Shown piece after piece: positions 1 to 9,179 of a stretch of 27,906 nucleotides of DNA. How positions within the stretch are numbered: position 1 is the stretch's first letter; every line of letters starts with the position of its first letter. The notes beneath the pieces are model-generated. The model was not told the DNA's origin and ran no database searches. It saw only the letters and a list, made by a program, of their open reading frames with translations. The translations under genes and the position numbers were made by a program. Origin of the DNA: DATELY01 sp035276085 (GTDB lineage: Bacteria; Pseudomonadota; Gammaproteobacteria; Steroidobacterales; Steroidobacteraceae); contig DATELY010000155.1 of the NCBI GenBank assembly GCA_035276085.1, forward strand, positions 1-27,906, in the 5' to 3' direction.

Positions 1-314
1 CAACGTGGCTTGTATGACCTGCGACGTTGCAACCGGTGCAGGTCGCCCTCAGCGAGGGTACATGCTGCAGTTGGTGGGGAGCCGACCTCCCCACCATTGC
101 TCGAACCTCACCGAGCTGGCGGGAGGAGTATCAAAACTCACGGACTGATCGGGGTGACTCGATTTGTCGTGTACCGTGGTGCTGCTCGATGCCCAGCTGA
201 AGTAGCAGTATCAAAGTGCGCAAGACGAGATAGCGCTGAGTCCTCCGAATCTCCTGCAGGAAGGCGCCGTTGTAAAGGTGCTGCCGCCGCGGGCGAAGAG
301 TCGTAGGCGCGGCG
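1..314. other. No convincing gene at the window's left edge
   Basis: Frame 1 of the plus strand stays open from the edge to a TAG at 304-306. The translation is rich in Arg, Ser and Ala, has no recognisable motif, and resembles chance open frames in GC-rich DNA. It could be the tail of a gene starting before the window, but nothing supports that. The only structure I see is a strong hairpin at 72-96 and a smaller one at 46-58 (CCCTC-AGC-GAGGG). The next gene, on the minus strand, ends at 315. Confidence 0.4.
72..96. repeat. Perfect 10-bp inverted repeat (hairpin)
   Basis: TGGTGGGGAG at 72-81 is followed by a 5-base loop and its exact complement CTCCCCACCA at 87-96. The stem is GC-rich and would form a stable hairpin in RNA from either strand. 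No run of T follows on the plus strand and no run of A precedes it, so it is not a standard intrinsic terminator. It lies downstream of the minus-strand hydrolase remnant and could protect or end that transcript. Confidence 0.5.
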
Positions 315-1273
315 TTATTCCCGATCCAGGAACCGCAAGATGAGTTCCTTCACCTCATCGGGATGCCCTAGATACGGCATGTGCTGAGCGCCACGGATGA
401 TTTCGATCCGAGCGTTCACTTTGGAAGCCAGTCTTTGCCCGTCGGCTACGGGGATGATGGCGTCTGCGGAGCCCCAGATGGCCAGGGAGGGCGCGCGAAT
501 TCGTGCGAGCGCTGCGGGCAGCAAGTCGATATCGGGCGTGTGGCGCGACGTGTACATCATTGCGCGCACCGTATCGATAGAGCCGTGAATACGCAGTGTC
601 TTCTTGCAATCCTCCGTCGCAAGCCGAATGCACAAGCGGTGCACGATGCTCAACGGCCCATCGCCGAAGAGGCTCCAGGCCAAGCCGCGGCCAACGCCAG
701 CAGGCATTTGAATCAACGCTTCGAGCGCAGGCGATTTTGGCGGGTACACAGCCGCAGCGATGAACACCATGCGACGGACCTTTGTGGGGTAGTCCGCGGC
801 AAACTGTGCGGCGATGGCGCCTCCGAATGAGTGCCCCACCACGTCGACTTGCTTCACGTGCAACGAGTCCAGCAGTCTCACGAGCGATGCCGCATAACCA
901 CGCGGCGAGTAGTAGGGCCGGGCGTCGAGTTACGCTCGGAGTAACCATAGCCAAGAAGATCCGGCATGATGAGCGCTCGATCTTTTTCCAGGCGATGAGC
1001 CCACGGCAGGAAGGTTGCATGCCCCGGAATAGCAAAACCATGGATCAGCAGGATGGGGGGCTTGTTCGGCAAAGGTAGCGTGCGCAGATCGCCCGTCGTC
1101 AGCACGTGCCAGCGCCGGCCGTAGATCTTCAGGAAATGACCCGGCACATCCTTCGACTCCACCCTCAGCGTCTCCGTCCGTAGGATCTGCACATTCGCGT
1201 AGGTGAGGAGAGTGATGATGGCGAGCGCGAGCACCCCAACGAGTGTCGCCGTGATCTTCAATAGCATTCGCAT
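315..1273 (-). pseudogene. Alpha/beta hydrolase, membrane-anchored, broken by a frameshift
   Basis: Two reading frames together encode one alpha/beta-fold hydrolase. The upstream part starts at ATG 1273, behind a good ribosome site (AGGAAGAG). It carries an N-terminal hydrophobic anchor and the oxyanion-loop HGFAIPGH, then runs to a stop at 878. The downstream part (881-315) continues with the nucleophile elbow GHSFGG, the acid region WGSADAIIP and the catalytic histidine in GAQHMPYLG. The frames join if one base is added in the GC-rich run at 914-921, which restores the sequence PYYSPRGYAASL. The restored length would be about 319 residues, normal for the family. The substrate cannot be told. 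This is either a real single-base deletion or a sequencing error; the intact catalytic triad suggests a recent or artefactual break. Confidence 0.85.
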
Positions 1274-1335
1274 GCGCTCTTCCTGTTGTTCGTTTATCGG
1301 CGCGTTGCTTCCGATCCGAGTTCGAGTGAGGTGCT

Positions 1336-1629
1336 CTACTTCCCTGTCCTTGCTGGCATGATGAGCTCGAACGTTCGCAACCGGTGACCGCGCTTGATTC
1401 GATAGCTGGCGAAATCCCGGCGATCGATCGTGAAAACCTTGTGGAGATTTTCGGCCTCGGCCATGGCTACGAGCGAGGCGTCTGCCAGATCCATCGGCTG
1501 ATCTGCATATTGCTGCATCAGCTCGAAGGAGCGGTCCGTCGTTTCCGGATCGAGAAACCACAAGGTGAGGCCGCCGTCCGCGATGAAATGGATGAGATTT
1601 GCTGCGCCAACGCTGCCCGGGGAGAGCAC
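1336..1629 (-). pseudogene. Truncated PIN-domain (VapC-like) ribonuclease remnant
   Basis: From GTG 1629 the 97-residue product matches the C-terminal two thirds of a PIN-domain protein. It has the conserved block around PMDLADASLVAMAE with its acidic residue, then FTIDRRDF with the last acidic residue of the Mg-binding site. PIN toxins are usually 125-145 residues and begin with a strand ending in an Asp (typically DTGP or DTSV). That first strand and about 40-50 residues are missing. The frame continues upstream of 1629 as far as about 1730, but that stretch does not resemble the missing part. No VapB-like antitoxin gene lies nearby. With the first catalytic Asp gone, the product is probably inactive. 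Confidence 0.7.
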
Positions 1630-1736
1630 GTGGCGCTCCGCCTCGTCATCGAGTCTTACCGGCCTGCCGGACGGAAGGAACTTGGCCAGACGTCGATCGT
1701 TGCTCGGAAAACATCTTGACGCATGGGGTCGCGGTC

Positions 1737-2372
1737 ATGGCACGTTTTTCTGTGCCGCTGAGCATTGCATGCGTGCTCTTGAGTCTCTCGGTTGCCGCCG
1801 ACGATCTGTGGTCGGTCGAGGTGATGGCTGGCAATGCGCACAACTTCCAGTCCCATTTACGCATCGAACAGTCCGGGGAATTTGCCGAATCGCTCACAGC
1901 GCGCTATGCGACGCATGCTTTCGAAACTCCGCTTTACTATTCCGTGCGCTTCGGTCGCTGGCATGCAAACGACGGGTGGGAGCTGCAGCTCATTCATCAC
2001 AAGCTCTACCTGCGGAATCCGCCTGCAGGTGTCGAGTCGCTATCGATCAGTCATGGATTCAATATCATCACGATCAATCGCCTGATTGCGCATGACGACT
2101 GGCAATTCCACATCGGTGCTGGTCCGGTTGTCACGCATGCAGAAGGGGTCGTGAACGGGAGGCACTACGATGGCCCTTATGAGCTTTGTGGTGCGGCCTT
2201 GATCGGCAGCCTCGGCAGACAGTTTCGCATTACACGGTCGTTCTTCGTCAACGCGGAGCTCAGCGGCACACTCGGCTATGCGGCGCCAAGCCCGCATGGC
2301 ACCCCCGCGTTGCACTTGAAAGTTTCCAATGCAGCGGTGCATGGCCTCATCGGATTCGGAGCAAATTTCTGA
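1737..2372 (+). CDS. Outer-membrane beta-barrel protein, function unknown
   Basis: The 211-residue protein begins with a cleavable signal peptide (short hydrophobic run, then SVAADD with a likely cut after the second Ala). The mature part alternates polar and hydrophobic residues in short strands with many Gly, Tyr, His and aromatic residues, and it ends in Phe, as outer-membrane barrels do. The size suggests an 8-stranded barrel. I considered lipid A deacylase (PagL-like) and OmpW/OmpA-like barrels, but I see no decisive motif. ATG 1737 was chosen because it begins the signal peptide; the open frame further upstream encodes nothing credible. It ends 155 bases before the efflux operon, so it may be co-transcribed with it, but nothing ties their functions. 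Confidence 0.6.
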   Translation: MARFSVPLSIACVLLSLSVAADDLWSVEVMAGNAHNFQSHLRIEQSGEFAESLTARYATHAFETPLYYSVRFGRWHANDGWELQLIHHKLYLRNPPAGVESLSISHGFNIITINRLIAHDDWQFHIGAGPVVTHAEGVVNGRHYDGPYELCGAALIGSLGRQFRITRSFFVNAELSGTLGYAAPSPHGTPALHLKVSNAAVHGLIGFGANF

Positions 2373-2527
2373 TCAGTACCGCAGCGCCATCGATCATGGA
2401 CGACGCCGGGTGTGGCGAGCCTGCGGAACTCGAGCGGACCTTCAGTACGAAGATCCCGTACTTCCGATTGATCCTGCCAGTTCGCCTCGTCTATACACAC
2501 TCGGGTTGCTTCTCTGGTGCACGCGGT

Positions 2528-3967
2528 GTGAGACGGGCTTTCGGCTATTTCATGGTTCTTCAGACCTCAGTATTCCTGACATTGGTCTGCACCGCCTGCA
2601 GCGCGCCACCGCTGAGAATCCCTCGAGATCGGCCGAACACGTTCGAGTACGCACTATCGACGGAAGCAGCATGGCCGACGTTGGATTGGTATCGCGCATT
2701 CTCCAGCACGGAGCTCGATCGACTCATCCGTCTCGCGCTCGATGACAATCTCGATCTCGCCGCAGCCGAGGCCCGTGTACGGCAGGCGGATGCCCGCGCG
2801 CGTGCAGCAGGCGGCGCTATTCTTCCGCAAGTAGATCTGAGTCCGAGCGCCACGCGATTCAGCGGCCGCTCCAATGGGGTCGTTGCGCACGAAACCGATT
2901 GGTCCGCGCTGCTGTCCGCGAGTTACGAAGTGGATTTCTGGGGCAAGAACCGAGCAAATCGGAACGCACTCGGCTATGCGGCGGTTGCGAGCGAAGCCGA
3001 TCGAGGTACGGTCGCGCTGACGATCGAGGCCGGCGTTGCGAACGGCTACTTTCAGCTGTTGTCGATCCGTGAACGCGCGCGCCTGGCGCGCGCAAATCTC
3101 GACTCCGCTCGCGAGATACTTGCCGCCATTCAAGCGCGCTTCGATGCAGGCGCGGCCGGGCCGGCGGAGCTCGCGGCGCAACGTGCAGCGGTCGCAACGG
3201 CTGAGTTGACGCTTCCCGGGTTGGCGCAGCAGGAGATCGAGACGCGAGCTGCACTCGCCCTCCTGGTGGGGCACGCCCCGGAAGGGTTCGTCATCGAAGC
3301 ACAGGTCTTGGATGGATTGAGCGAGCCGGTTGTGGCACCCGGGTTGCCTGCCGAGCTATTGACGCGTCGTCCCGACATTCTTTCGGCGGAGGCCAATTTG
3401 CGCTCGGCGCATGCGGATGTGGGGGCAGCGCGCGCCGCTCTGTTTCCCTCATTGACGCTCACCGCCAGCGGTGGTGTCCAGAATCCCGCGGTGCAAGCAG
3501 CCGTCCTCACTCTGGAAGGTACCGGGCCGGCGCTCACGCTCGGCGCTTCGCTGACGCAGACGATCTTCGATGCTGGACGGCGTCGGGCGGCGCGTGACGA
3601 AGCGCAAGCGCATGAGACGGAACTGATAGCCACCTATCGAGCCGCCATCCTGAGTGCGCTGGTCGATGTCGAAACGGCGCTCGCTGCGATTCAGCACCTG
3701 AATGCACAGCGATCCGCGCAAGCAGAAAACGTTGCTCAGAGCGAGCGTGCCTGGGAGGGCGCCCGTCTGCGTTATCGCGCGGGCTCCGGCGATTTCTTGA
3801 GCGTGCTGGACGCGCAGCGCACGCTGAACTCCGCGCGCGAGCAGATGAGTCAATATCGGCTTGCGCGTCTGCAGGCAATCGTGAGCCTGTGCAAGGCGCT
3901 CGGTGGCGGCTGGGAGCCTGCATCGCGCTTCGAGCACGTAACGGGTGAGCATCCGCCCATCCCATAA
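2528..3967 (+). CDS. RND efflux outer-membrane lipoprotein (NodT/OprM family)
   Basis: This is the TolC-like outer-membrane channel of a tripartite efflux pump. Two outer-membrane-efflux repeats are visible. The first contains DWYRAFSSTELDRLIRLAL and the family signature YEVDFWGKNR. The second follows the conserved LLTRRPDILSAEANLRSAHADVGAARAALFPSL-type linker, which I shorten here as LTRRPDI...AEANLR...AALFPSLTL. Long coiled helices lie in each half. A lipobox-like Cys occurs in LVCTACSAP. GTG 2528 gives a proper signal peptide with two Arg before the hydrophobic core; ATG 2552 is possible but leaves no positive charge. Length is about 479 residues, usual for the family. The adaptor gene follows 15 bases downstream and the pump gene follows that, so the three form one operon. 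Confidence 0.9.
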   Translation: MRRAFGYFMVLQTSVFLTLVCTACSAPPLRIPRDRPNTFEYALSTEAAWPTLDWYRAFSSTELDRLIRLALDDNLDLAAAEARVRQADARARAAGGAILPQVDLSPSATRFSGRSNGVVAHETDWSALLSASYEVDFWGKNRANRNALGYAAVASEADRGTVALTIEAGVANGYFQLLSIRERARLARANLDSAREILAAIQARFDAGAAGPAELAAQRAAVATAELTLPGLAQQEIETRAALALLVGHAPEGFVIEAQVLDGLSEPVVAPGLPAELLTRRPDILSAEANLRSAHADVGAARAALFPSLTLTASGGVQNPAVQAAVLTLEGTGPALTLGASLTQTIFDAGRRRAARDEAQAHETELIATYRAAILSALVDVETALAAIQHLNAQRSAQAENVAQSERAWEGARLRYRAGSGDFLSVLDAQRTLNSAREQMSQYRLARLQAIVSLCKALGGGWEPASRFEHVTGEHPPIP

Positions 3968-3982
3968 CGATCGCAGGTACCA

Positions 3983-4966
3983 ATGATCGCAATCAAACGA
4001 GCGCACTTGCGGAGCACGATAGCAACGCTCGCTGTATTGATCCTGACAACGCTGTTCGGCTGCCAGCGCGCGCAAGCGCCGGAAGTCACGGAGGCCGAAC
4101 CATCGCTTACATTGCCCGCCAACACGCTGGAGCTCAGTGACGAGGACGCACAACGGCTCGGCATCACGCGGACCGTTGCGGCACCGACCACCTTCGTGCC
4201 GGAAGTGCGCGGCTACGCAGTGGTGATCGGCCACGATGTCATCGCCCAGAATGTTGCGGATGTCGAAATGGCCGAAGCGGCCGTGCGCCAAAGCCAGACG
4301 GCGCTGGCGCGAGTGAAAGGGCTGGCGCAGACGCCCGGCGCGTTCTCGGCGGAGACGCTGGAAAGCGCCGAGCGGCAGGCGAGTGCGGATCAAATTGGGC
4401 TTGCGCTCGCGCGTCGCAAACTGTCGGCGACGTGGGGCACCGAATCGCCCTGGAAGGAAGCGGAAGACAGTGCGTTGCTACGCGATGTTGCGAGCGGCAA
4501 GGCGAAACTGGTGCGCGCGACCTTTCCGCTGGGCACGCTGCCGGGCTCCCGACCCGACTCGCTGGACCTGGCGCGGCTCGGCGCGAGCAGCACGGCGTCG
4601 CGATGGCAAACGGATGCACTATGGGATGCGCCTGCGGATGCCACCATACCGGGCCGCAGCTTCTTCGCGCTGCTCGCGAAGGCTGATGCAGCCGAGGGCG
4701 AGCGGCTCGAGGCGTGGGCGCATGCCGGAGCCCCGCTGTCGGGCGTACTGGTACCGCGTCCGGCGCTCGTCATCAGCGATGGGCAGTACTGGTGCTATAT
4801 CGAAAAACCCGGTGGGCGCTACGAGCGCCGTGTCATTGAGACGACTCATCCCACGAGCGGTGGCTACTTCGTGCAACGTGGTATCGCCGAGGGGGAATCG
4901 ATCGTGACCAGTGGGACGGGGCTGCTGCTGGCACGGGAGACCAATCCGAGCACGGAAGCCGACTGA
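3983..4966 (+). CDS. RND efflux periplasmic adaptor, lipoprotein (membrane fusion protein)
   Basis: The 327-residue protein links the inner-membrane pump to the outer-membrane channel. It has a signal peptide ending in the lipobox LFGC (Cys 27), so it should be lipid-anchored in the periplasm. A helical-hairpin region (about residues 90-160, rich in Ala, Glu, Gln and Arg) follows, then a beta-barrel segment and a C-terminal membrane-proximal part around VLVPRPALVISDGQYWCYIE. The usual lipoyl half-motifs on either side of the hairpin are not evident, and the protein is shorter than typical adaptors (350-450 residues). Its stop codon overlaps the start of the pump gene (TGATG), suggesting coupled translation. 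The assignment rests on these features and on its place between channel and pump. Confidence 0.85.
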   Translation: MIAIKRAHLRSTIATLAVLILTTLFGCQRAQAPEVTEAEPSLTLPANTLELSDEDAQRLGITRTVAAPTTFVPEVRGYAVVIGHDVIAQNVADVEMAEAAVRQSQTALARVKGLAQTPGAFSAETLESAERQASADQIGLALARRKLSATWGTESPWKEAEDSALLRDVASGKAKLVRATFPLGTLPGSRPDSLDLARLGASSTASRWQTDALWDAPADATIPGRSFFALLAKADAAEGERLEAWAHAGAPLSGVLVPRPALVISDGQYWCYIEKPGGRYERRVIETTHPTSGGYFVQRGIAEGESIVTSGTGLLLARETNPSTEAD

Positions 4967-7900
4967 TGATGCGTGGGTTGGTCGCTTGGTGCATCGCTCA
5001 TCGCGGCGTCGTCGCGCTGCTGACGGGGTTGTTTCTGGCGCTCGGCTCGTGGAGCGCGTTGCGGACGCCGCTGGATGTGTTTCCAGAGTTCGTGCCGGCG
5101 CAGGTCGACATTCAGACCGAAGCGCCAGGGCTCGCGCCTCAACAGGTCGAAGAGCTCGTCACGCGTCCGATCGAGAATGCGGTGAATGGCGCACAAGGGC
5201 TCGCGACACTGCGCTCCGAGTCGATCCCCGGGCTGTCCGTCATCAAGGTGACGTTCAATGAAGGCGTCGATCTGCACGAGGCACGGCAAGGCATCGCCGA
5301 ACGCCTCGCTGAGATCGGTGGAACATTGCCGCTCGGTGTGGGCCCTGCGAAGTTGTCGCCGCTCGTGTCGAGCACGATGGACCTGCTCAAGATCGGTCTG
5401 ATCTCTGGCAAGGTGGATGCGTATGCGTTGCGTGATGCCGCCGATTGGGTGATCAAGCCGCGTCTGCTCGCGGTGCCAGGCGTTGCACATGTCATCGTCT
5501 TCGGCGGTGCCGTGCGGCAGATCCAGATCCTGCCGGCCGTGGAGCGTCTTGCCGCGTTCAATCTCACGCTCACGGACGTCGTCGACGGCGCCAGAGCTGC
5601 ACTCGCGTTGCGCGGTGCCGGCTTCATCGAGACGTCCTCACAGCGCGTGCTGATCGAGTCGCCGACGCCCGAGCCGGACATCGACACGCTGGGTCAGGCG
5701 CTCATCACCGTACGCAACGGCGTACCCATTCGCCTGCGCGATATTGCGGAGGTGAAGCAGGGACCCGCGCTGCGCTTCGGCGACAGCCTCGTGCAGGGGA
5801 AGCCCGGAGTGCTCCTGTCGCTCGCGAGCCAGTACGGGGCGAACACGTTGGCAACGACGAAAGCCGTGGAGCAGGCGCTGGCAGAGATGAGACCCGCTCT
5901 CGCGGCACAAGGCATCGAGCTGCATCTGGGCCTGCATCGCCCCGCCAACTTCATCGAACGCGCGCTCGGCGACCTGGAACGCTCGCTCGCGATCGCGGCC
6001 GTACTGATTCTGGCCGTGCTCTATGCGTTTCTGCGCGACCTGCGCGTGGCGCTGATCGCCTTCACGGCGATTCCGTTGTCACTGCTGGCTGCGATCCTCG
6101 TGATCAAGGGGCTCGGTCAGACGTTGAACACGATGACACTGGGCGGCTTCGCCGTGGCACTGGGCGTTCTCGTCGACGATGCGGTGATCGGTATCGAGAA
6201 CATCCTGCGTCGCCTGCGGCTGGAGTCCGCCGCGCTGCGAACCCCAGCACGTCTGGCGGTCATTCGCGACGCATCGCTCGAAGTGCGAGGGCCGGTGATC
6301 TACGCGACTGTGGTGGTCATTGCCGTATTCCTGCCGCAGCTCTTCACGTCGAGTGTGCAGGGACACTTCGTCGGTCCGCTCGCGTTCGCGTTCATCCTCG
6401 CCGTGATTGCGTCGCTGATCGTCGCCATGACGGCGACGCCGGCATTGTGTGCACTCTTTCTGCGCACGCATGAGGTGGGGCCCGAAAGCGCGTGGCTGGC
6501 GCGACTCAAACGATGGCAATCGCACGTGACCCACAGGATCGACGCACACTGGAAGATCGCCATCGGCGCGCTCGGACTGATCACACTGGGTTGTGCGGCC
6601 GCGCTGCCGTTCCTGGGCGGCACATTCATGCCCGAATTTCGCGAAGGTCATTTCGTCATGCAGGTGTCGAGCTCGATTCCCGGGACTTCGCTCCACCAGA
6701 TGCTCGATGTGGGTCGTCGGATCAGTGTCGAAGTGATGCAGCTGCCCTACGTTCAGAGCGTGGAGCAGCAGGTGGGGCGCGCGGAGTTGAGCGAGGATAC
6801 CTGGGGCCCTCACCGCAGCGAGATCCACGTCGAGCTCAAGCCCGAGGCGACGGTTGACCAAACGACGGCTCAGGACGCATTGCGTCGGATCGTGGCGCGC
6901 TATCCCGGCGTCCAGAGCGAAGTCGTCACGTTCCTGGGGGATCGTATCGGCGAGAGCTCGAGCGGTGAAACTGCGCAGGTCGCGATCAAGATTTTCGGCA
7001 ACGACCTCGATGCGCTGGATAGCGCGGCTACGCGTATCGCGAGCGCATTGCGCGCGGTCGATGGCATCGTGGATCTGCAGTTCAAGAGACAAGCCGGTAC
7101 GCCTGCGATCGCTGTGCGGATCTCGCCAAGCGCGGTGGCTGCAATGGGATTGAAAGTGCAGGACGTCCTCGATGGCATCGAGACAGCGTATGCGGGTGCG
7201 GTCGTGGGTCAGACCTTTCGAGGCGTGCGCACGGAAGATACTGTGGTGCTGCTGCCCGAGGAGCTGCGCCGCGATCCTGCGCAACTGGAACGACTGATGA
7301 TCGCAGGCTCGTTTGGACCGGTGCCGCTGCAACAGGTTGCCACGCTCCAGCTCACGCAGGATCGCTACAGCATCGAGCATGACGGCGGACAGCGCCGCGT
7401 CAGCGTCACGTTCAATGCCGCCGGCCGCTCGCTCGGCGCAGTCGTCGACGATGCTCGACAAAAGATCGAGCGGGGCGTGAAGCTTCCCGCTGGCGTCTTC
7501 ATCGAGTTTGCAGGTGCGGCGCAGGCGGAAGCTCAGACCCGACAGGAGCTGTTGGTCTACACGGCGGTCGCCTCGGTATTGATCCTGCTCATTCTCTTCA
7601 GCGCATTCGAATGGCGGTCCAACAGCTGGCTCGTGCTCGTGAACGTGCCGTTCAGTCTGGTGGGCAGTGTGCTCGCCATCGCGCTCACCGGCATCGGCAT
7701 CTCGCTCGGCACGTTGGTAGGCCTCGTCACTGTGTTCGGCGTCAGTGCGCGCAATGCAATCCTGCAACTGGCGCACTACGAGCACCTCGTACAACGCGAG
7801 GAAGCACCTTGGAGCTTTGCGACGGTCCTGCGCGGCGCGAATGAACGACTCGTGCCCATTCTGATGACGGCCGTCGTCACGGCATTGGGTCTTGCACCAC

Positions 7901-8082
7901 TTGCCATCGGAATCGATCGCCCAGGGCAGGAGATCGAAGGCCCCATGGCAATCACCGTCCTGGGAGGACTGGTGTCATCGACACTGCTGAACCTGCTCGT
8001 TCTGCCGGCGCTCGCGCATCGATTCAGTGGTCCTGCCGATGGCATGAAGATGGATTCAATGGATCCCTCGGCTGCAGAGTGA
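4966..8082 (+). CDS. RND efflux pump, inner-membrane subunit (CusA/CzcA-like)
   Basis: This 1038-residue proton-driven pump has the classic duplicated RND layout. TM1 is near residues 13-30, followed by a large periplasmic loop starting LRTPLDVFPEFVPAQVDIQT. TM2-6 lie at about 335-500, TM7 at about 528-548, a second periplasmic loop contains FMPEFREGHFVM and SSSIPGTS, and TM8-12 lie from about 862 onward. The first loop and overall plan resemble the heavy-metal (HME) branch. In TM4 the sequence is ALGVLVDDAVIGIEN. It keeps the Asp and Glu expected at CzcA positions 408 and 415, but where CzcA has the DFG Asp (402) it has Ala. That pattern is nearer the CusA type than the Co/Zn/Cd type. No metal regulator or metal-binding protein is adjacent, so the substrate is open. 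It is translationally coupled to the adaptor. Confidence 0.92.
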   Translation: MMRGLVAWCIAHRGVVALLTGLFLALGSWSALRTPLDVFPEFVPAQVDIQTEAPGLAPQQVEELVTRPIENAVNGAQGLATLRSESIPGLSVIKVTFNEGVDLHEARQGIAERLAEIGGTLPLGVGPAKLSPLVSSTMDLLKIGLISGKVDAYALRDAADWVIKPRLLAVPGVAHVIVFGGAVRQIQILPAVERLAAFNLTLTDVVDGARAALALRGAGFIETSSQRVLIESPTPEPDIDTLGQALITVRNGVPIRLRDIAEVKQGPALRFGDSLVQGKPGVLLSLASQYGANTLATTKAVEQALAEMRPALAAQGIELHLGLHRPANFIERALGDLERSLAIAAVLILAVLYAFLRDLRVALIAFTAIPLSLLAAILVIKGLGQTLNTMTLGGFAVALGVLVDDAVIGIENILRRLRLESAALRTPARLAVIRDASLEVRGPVIYATVVVIAVFLPQLFTSSVQGHFVGPLAFAFILAVIASLIVAMTATPALCALFLRTHEVGPESAWLARLKRWQSHVTHRIDAHWKIAIGALGLITLGCAAALPFLGGTFMPEFREGHFVMQVSSSIPGTSLHQMLDVGRRISVEVMQLPYVQSVEQQVGRAELSEDTWGPHRSEIHVELKPEATVDQTTAQDALRRIVARYPGVQSEVVTFLGDRIGESSSGETAQVAIKIFGNDLDALDSAATRIASALRAVDGIVDLQFKRQAGTPAIAVRISPSAVAAMGLKVQDVLDGIETAYAGAVVGQTFRGVRTEDTVVLLPEELRRDPAQLERLMIAGSFGPVPLQQVATLQLTQDRYSIEHDGGQRRVSVTFNAAGRSLGAVVDDARQKIERGVKLPAGVFIEFAGAAQAEAQTRQELLVYTAVASVLILLILFSAFEWRSNSWLVLVNVPFSLVGSVLAIALTGIGISLGTLVGLVTVFGVSARNAILQLAHYEHLVQREEAPWSFATVLRGANERLVPILMTAVVTALGLAPLAIGIDRPGQEIEGPMAITVLGGLVSSTLLNLLVLPALAHRFSGPADGMKMDSMDPSAAE

Positions 8083-8136
8083 GTGCTCTTTTGTGGGTTG
8101 CGGTGGGAAGCGGCCTGCGCTGGCTGCGGAGGTCGA

Positions 8137-8931
8137 TCAGAACGCAAATTGCCAGCGCAAGAGCGCGCCGTCACCTGTCGTAGCAAGGGAAAAGGCCTTC
8201 GAAGTTTCAGGGCCCAGGAACGCCTGCGTGAGAAAGGTCGCGAAGAAGTTGCCGAGCGCGATTCCTGCGAGGGCGTCGGAAGGGTAGTGTTCGCCGGCCT
8301 CGATGCGGGCCCACCCGGTCGCGATTACCATCGTATCCAGCCCTACATCGGCCGCACGCCGCACACGTGCATCCATGTCGATCGATTGGAGATCGATCGC
8401 TGCGAGTCGGGTGGCGGCGGCGGCGCCCGATGCATGTCCCGAGGGGAAGCTCTGGCGATTCTGGCCCATCGGCCGCTCGCGATGCGTGACGACTTTCAGC
8501 GCTTCCGTTACAGATGCCGTCGCACCGAGCGCGGCCAATTCGACGAGGGTGCCTTTATGTCTATCGAAGATCGAGCCGATCGGCTCGCGGTCCGGTGGAA
8601 TCGCCAACACCGCGGCAGCACCCACGGCAAGAGACGTGGTGAGTAGGTTGTCGCTCCAATTTTCCGCGCCTCGTGCGGATCCGAATATCGGTGTGTGCGT
8701 TCGCGCCCAGTTGGACGTCCTGCGATCCCAGTGGTCGATCTGGAATACCGCCGCCCCTGCGAGCGGCGCCCACACCCACGGATCGACGGCCGCATTTCTC
8801 GCAGCCTCTTGCACGCGACCCCAGTCTGGGTGCAGCGTGGCCTCTGAAGTGTGACCATGGGGCAGTACCGCGCAGCCGCTCTCAACGATTGAGATAGCAA
8901 CCAATACGACAGCGCACAGGGAACATCGCAA
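8137..8931 (-). CDS. PAP2-family acid phosphatase, probable lipoprotein
   Basis: The 264-residue protein contains all three motifs of the PAP2 (type 2 phosphatidic acid phosphatase) active site: K146-x6-R153-P154, PSGH at 163-166, and R209-x5-H215-x3-D219. The N-terminus is a signal sequence ending SGC (Cys 20), so the mature enzyme is probably a lipid-anchored periplasmic phosphatase, although Glu at -3 makes the lipobox imperfect. The start is the TTG at 8931: a GGAG lies 7 bases upstream on the coding strand and the signal peptide begins there, while the nearby ATG is out of frame. It converges with the RND pump gene 54 bases away and diverges from a second PAP2 gene. The substrate could be a phospholipid, a prenyl pyrophosphate or a soluble phosphate ester. 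Confidence 0.9.
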   Translation of the reverse strand: MRCSLCAVVLVAISIVESGCAVLPHGHTSEATLHPDWGRVQEAARNAAVDPWVWAPLAGAAVFQIDHWDRRTSNWARTHTPIFGSARGAENWSDNLLTTSLAVGAAAVLAIPPDREPIGSIFDRHKGTLVELAALGATASVTEALKVVTHRERPMGQNRQSFPSGHASGAAAATRLAAIDLQSIDMDARVRRAADVGLDTMVIATGWARIEAGEHYPSDALAGIALGNFFATFLTQAFLGPETSKAFSLATTGDGALLRWQFAF

Positions 8932-9179
8932 GGTGGAACTCCATGTGTTGAGCCACGGATCATTACGTGGCGATAAGGGGATTCGGATTGCGCGTCATGC
9001 GTTCTTTAGACGCGCCCATGGAGCTGCATCAATCGGTCGCGCGGCTGTGATAAGCGCAAAGCAATTGCAAATGGCGCGATTGATTTATTGCTCGACGCTC
9101 CGTCCAACGCAGGGCGAATACGCGTGCCCGGTGAGCCTGGGTCAACGCTTCGAGAGAGACAAACACTGAGCCAGGATGC
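8932..9179. promoter_or_regulatory. Divergent intergenic region between two PAP2 genes
   Basis: These 248 bases must hold the promoters for both flanking phosphatase genes. It is more AT-rich than its surroundings around 9055-9090 (TTGCAAATGGCGCGATTGAT and the TTTATTGCT beyond), the likeliest place for a promoter reading toward 9180. I cannot point to a confident -35/-10 pair. The gene at 9180 has an AGGA 4 bases before its ATG. No repeat or RNA gene was recognised. Confidence 0.35.

Noticed and set aside
10..306. Open frame of 98 codons at the left edge
   Set aside because: No motif, Arg/Ser/Ala-rich composition and no ribosome site; looks like a chance frame in GC-rich DNA.
6079..7794. 571-codon open frame antisense to the RND pump gene
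   Set aside because: It is a shadow of the pump gene: Arg/His/Asp/Gln-rich without any domain.
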